Part shown: positions 7,223 to 9,419 of the stretch, one piece after another
How positions within the stretch are numbered: the first letter of the stretch is position 1
Layout of the letters: the number at the start of each line of letters is the position of its first letter
DNA from: an uncultured Verrucomicrobiales bacterium
Lineage (GTDB): Bacteria > Verrucomicrobiota > Verrucomicrobiia > Verrucomicrobiales > Akkermansiaceae
Direction: 5' to 3'
NCBI GenBank assembly: GCA_937893015.1
Contig: CALBJX010000119.1
Span: 1-9,419, forward strand
Length of the DNA: 9,419 nucleotides
Position numbers and translations under genes: made by a program
The notes under the pieces: model-generated
Seen by the model: the letters and a program-made list of their open reading frames with translations, nothing else
Told to the model about the DNA's origin: nothing
The model's database searches: none

Positions 7223-9307
7223 TTACTGAATGCCGCTGCGCTCCAGCAACGCGGCGGGATTCGGGTCGCGGTGCATGAAGTCGCGGTAGAGCTCGGCGGC
7301 GGGGCGTGAGTTGCCCTGCGAGAGAATGCAGCGGCGGAAGTCGCGCCCCGTGGCGGGGTTGAAGATACCCTCTTCCTTGAAGCGCGAGAAGGCATCCGCC
7401 TCCAGCATCTCCGCCCACTTGTAGGAGTAGTAGCCCGCCTCGTAGCCGCCGTCGAAGATGTGGGAGAAGGCGCGCAGCATGCTGCTGCCCTGCTCCGTAG
7501 TCGGCACGCGGTAGTCGGCCAGCACCTCGCGGTCCAGCTCCTCGATGTCGCGGTCGAGGTACTGCGCCGTGTTCGTGTGCAGCTCAAGATCAATCTTGCC
7601 GAAGCTCAGCTGGCGCATGAAGAAGGTGGCGGCGCCGTAGTTGCGGGCGGCGAGCATTTTCCCTTGCAGCTCGGCGGGCATGGCCTCGCCCGTCTGCCAG
7701 TGGCGGGCGTAGCGGTTCATGGCCTCGGGCTCCCATGTCCAGTTCTCGTTGATTTGGCTCGGCAGCTCCACAAAGTCCCATGCCACGTTGCAGCCGCCCA
7801 GCGAGCGCACCTCCACGTCGGAGAGAATCTGGTGCATCAGGTGGCCGAACTCGTGGAAGATCGTCTCCACCTCGTAGTGGCTGAGCAGCGCGGGCTTGCC
7901 GTTCACGGGCTTGCTCAGGTTGCCGCACATGAAGGCCAGATGCGGTTCGCGAGCGTGGCCGCCCACAGGGGGAAGGCCCGTGGACAGCGGGTCCATCCAC
8001 GCGCCCGCGCGCTTGGAATCGCGCGGGTACCAGTCCGCGTAGAAGGAGCCGAGGTGTTCGCCTGTTTCCTCATCATGCACCTCGTAATACAGCACCTCCG
8101 GGTGCCAGACTTCCATGGTGCCCGCGGGCAGGGCCTCGCCGGGCTTCAGGCAGGCGGTGGGCTTCGCCGTGAAGCGGATGCCGTACAGCCCGGCGTAGAT
8201 GGAGAACATGCCGTCCAACACGCTCTGCATGGCGTAGTAGGGGCGCAGCTCCTCCGTGTCGAAATCGTAAAGGGCCTTGCGGCGTTTCTCCGTCCAGTAG
8301 GCTACGGACCAAGGCTCCAAGGCAGGAATGCTCGTTCCCGTCTGTTCCTCGGCATAGGCACGGACGGCTTCCTGCTCCGCGAGGAAGGCGGCCTTCACCT
8401 TGTCGTGCAGGTCGTTCACGAAGTCCAGCGCGCGTTGCCCGCTGCCCGCCATTCGGCGGTGCGTCACATAGTCGGAATACTTGTCGTAGCCGAGCAGCGC
8501 GGCTTTCTCCACGCGCAGGCGCAGAATCCTGTCGATGAGCGGGGCGTTGTCATACTTGCCCGTGCCCTTGGTGCCCATGGCGCGCCAGATGCGCTCGCGA
8601 AGAGAAGAGTTCTCCGCAAAGGTGAGCACGGGCTGCACGCTGGTGATTTGCAGGGTGAAACGCCACTGTGGCGCCTCCTCCGTGCCGTAGCCCTTGGCGA
8701 GAGCATCCTGGCGGGCGTTCTCCATGGCGGACTCGGGCAGGCCCGCGAGCTCCGCCTTGTCGGCGGTCACGTATTCCCATGCGTTGGTGGAATCGAGCAC
8801 ATTCTCCCCGAACTGCTGGGAGGCCTGCGCCAGCTCGGTGGAAAGCTCCACATAGCGGGCCTTCGCGGCGTCATCCAGCTCCGCGCCGTTTTCGCGGAAG
8901 TCGGCCAGCGTCTCTTGCACAAAGCGCTGCTTCACGGGCGAGAGCTCCGCCACCCAGGGCTGCTCGGCAGCCTTCTTCAGCACGGCGTAGAGCGCGGCAT
9001 TCACCGTCAGGCTGCCGCTGTAGGTCACCACGGCGGGCATCAACTCGTTGAGTGCGGCGCGAATCTCGGGCTCATCCATCACGGAGCGCAGATGCACCAG
9101 CCGCTGCCAGCCGCGCATCAGCTCCGCGCCCGCGTTCTCCAGTGCCGCGAAGGTGTTCTCATACGTCGGCTCGGTGACGGCGCAGATGGCATCCACGGCG
9201 GCCTGCGCCTGCTCAATGGCAAAGGGGATATCGATGCGTGCCTGCGCGGGGGTCAGTTTCGACCACGCCACATTCAGCGTGTCCTGCAGAAAAGGGTGCT
9301 CTGTCAT
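7223..9307 (-). CDS. prlC: M3-family zinc metallopeptidase, oligopeptidase A type, 694 aa
   Basis: Cytoplasmic zinc endopeptidase that degrades short peptides; E. coli oligopeptidase A (PrlC/OpdA) clears cleaved signal peptides. The zinc site is complete: H485-E486-F-G-H489 (HEXXH) and the third ligand E514 in WDFVELPSQ, 25 residues on, the same spacing as in E. coli PrlC. The substrate-binding Tyr pair is present as Y622 and Y629 in GGYEAGYYSY. A helical N-terminal lobe (to about residue 225) precedes the M3 catalytic domain. No signal peptide or membrane segment is visible. At 694 residues it is close to the 680 of E. coli. The ATG at 9307 gives the expected N terminus (MTEHPFLQDTLN). It has its own promoter and terminator and is convergent with the beta-galactosidase gene. 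Dcp (peptidyl-dipeptidase) is a related alternative, but end-to-end similarity favours oligopeptidase A. Confidence 0.93.
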   Translation of the reverse strand: MTEHPFLQDTLNVAWSKLTPAQARIDIPFAIEQAQAAVDAICAVTEPTYENTFAALENAGAELMRGWQRLVHLRSVMDEPEIRAALNELMPAVVTYSGSLTVNAALYAVLKKAAEQPWVAELSPVKQRFVQETLADFRENGAELDDAAKARYVELSTELAQASQQFGENVLDSTNAWEYVTADKAELAGLPESAMENARQDALAKGYGTEEAPQWRFTLQITSVQPVLTFAENSSLRERIWRAMGTKGTGKYDNAPLIDRILRLRVEKAALLGYDKYSDYVTHRRMAGSGQRALDFVNDLHDKVKAAFLAEQEAVRAYAEEQTGTSIPALEPWSVAYWTEKRRKALYDFDTEELRPYYAMQSVLDGMFSIYAGLYGIRFTAKPTACLKPGEALPAGTMEVWHPEVLYYEVHDEETGEHLGSFYADWYPRDSKRAGAWMDPLSTGLPPVGGHAREPHLAFMCGNLSKPVNGKPALLSHYEVETIFHEFGHLMHQILSDVEVRSLGGCNVAWDFVELPSQINENWTWEPEAMNRYARHWQTGEAMPAELQGKMLAARNYGAATFFMRQLSFGKIDLELHTNTAQYLDRDIEELDREVLADYRVPTTEQGSSMLRAFSHIFDGGYEAGYYSYKWAEMLEADAFSRFKEEGIFNPATGRDFRRCILSQGNSRPAAELYRDFMHRDPNPAALLERSGIQ

Positions 9308-9313
9308 GCCCTC

Positions 9314-9342
9314 ATCATACCGCAGACGCTCCCCGCCGTCAA
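9314..9342 (-). promoter_or_regulatory. prlC: Predicted sigma70-like promoter of prlC
   Basis: On the minus strand, -35 TTGACG (9342-9337) and -10 TATGAT (9319-9314) each match consensus at 5 of 6 positions, with the ideal 17-bp spacer. This is the best promoter in the window. The -10 ends only 6 nt before the ATG at 9307, so the predicted start of transcription falls on or next to the A of the start codon, giving a leaderless mRNA. The GAGG just before the ATG would then lie outside the transcript. Confidence 0.7.
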
Positions 9343-9374
9343 TGCCGAGGCGGAAGGAGAGAGGGAGAAATGAG

Positions 9375-9389
9375 CAGTTTGTCGAACTG
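9375..9389. other. Small hairpin next to the right repeat
   Basis: CAGTT (9375-9379) pairs with AACTG (9385-9389) around a 5-nt loop TGTCG. It lies one base inside the right heptamer array, mirroring the hairpin beside the left array. A 5-bp stem is weak on its own; its interest comes from the matching position and the shared TTTGTCG string. Confidence 0.4.
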
Positions 9390-9390
9390 A

Positions 9391-9419
9391 ATGTACGAAG
9401 TACGATGTACGATGTACGA
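9391..9419. repeat. Heptamer tandem repeat, right copy (reaches window edge)
   Basis: Four heptamers of form WGTACGA fill 9392-9398, 9399-9405, 9406-9412 and 9413-9419, with first bases T, A, T, T. Together with A9391 they are the exact reverse complement of positions 24-52. The array runs to the last base of the window and may continue beyond it. It lies 84 bp upstream of the prlC start, outside the predicted prlC promoter. Confidence 0.9.

Noticed and set aside
7460..9373. 637-codon plus-strand frame opposite prlC
   Set aside because: Its codons align exactly antisense to prlC, it has no domain, and the sense strand encodes a complete M3 peptidase.
1..9419. Composite transposon or genomic island bounded by the inverted repeats
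   Set aside because: No transposase, integrase, tRNA attachment site or target duplication is visible, and the cargo is housekeeping and glycan genes with uniform base composition. The repeats are more simply explained as a dispersed family.

Overview
The window reads as ordinary chromosome from a GC-rich Gram-negative bacterium. It holds five complete protein genes in three transcription units, with one copy of a 7-bp tandem repeat at each edge. A secreted GH2 beta-galactosidase with a C-terminal F5/8 type C (CBM32-like) tail, near-absence of clear Shine-Dalgarno sequences, and an EpsE/WbaP-type sugar transferase suggest a glycan-degrading gut bacterium. Verrucomicrobiota (Akkermansia-like) is my best guess from protein style. 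That guess is inference and cannot be proven here; other PVC phyla remain possible.

Layout. Minus strand, 2558 to 80: a membrane-bound polyprenyl-phosphate sugar-1-phosphate transferase, then trmL (tRNA Cm34 methyltransferase), then a small DEDDy 3'-5' exonuclease. Gaps of 21 and 16 bp suggest one operon. A 135-bp gap (2559-2693) holds two back-to-back promoters. Plus strand, 2694-7112: a 1472-residue exported beta-galactosidase. A 110-bp convergent gap (7113-7222) holds two hairpins, one a good bidirectional terminator. Minus strand, 9307-7223: an M3-family metallopeptidase of the oligopeptidase A type (prlC). The 112 bp upstream of prlC hold its promoter, a small hairpin and the right-hand repeat.

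How the genes work together: there is no obvious shared pathway. The beta-galactosidase acts outside the cytoplasm on galactosides, probably host or dietary glycans. The sugar transferase starts envelope or exopolysaccharide glycan assembly on the inner membrane. TrmL modifies tRNA, the exonuclease trims nucleic acid, and PrlC degrades cytoplasmic peptides, including cleaved signal peptides in known relatives.

The two most interesting signals are not genes. First, identical four-unit arrays of the heptamer TCGTACW sit in opposite orientation at both ends, each with a hairpin on its inner side. Second, all three transcription units have a sigma70-like promoter whose -10 box ends only 6-10 nt before the chosen start codon, predicting leaderless or almost leaderless mRNAs. 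I found no defence system, mobile-element gene, CRISPR array, tRNA or rRNA.
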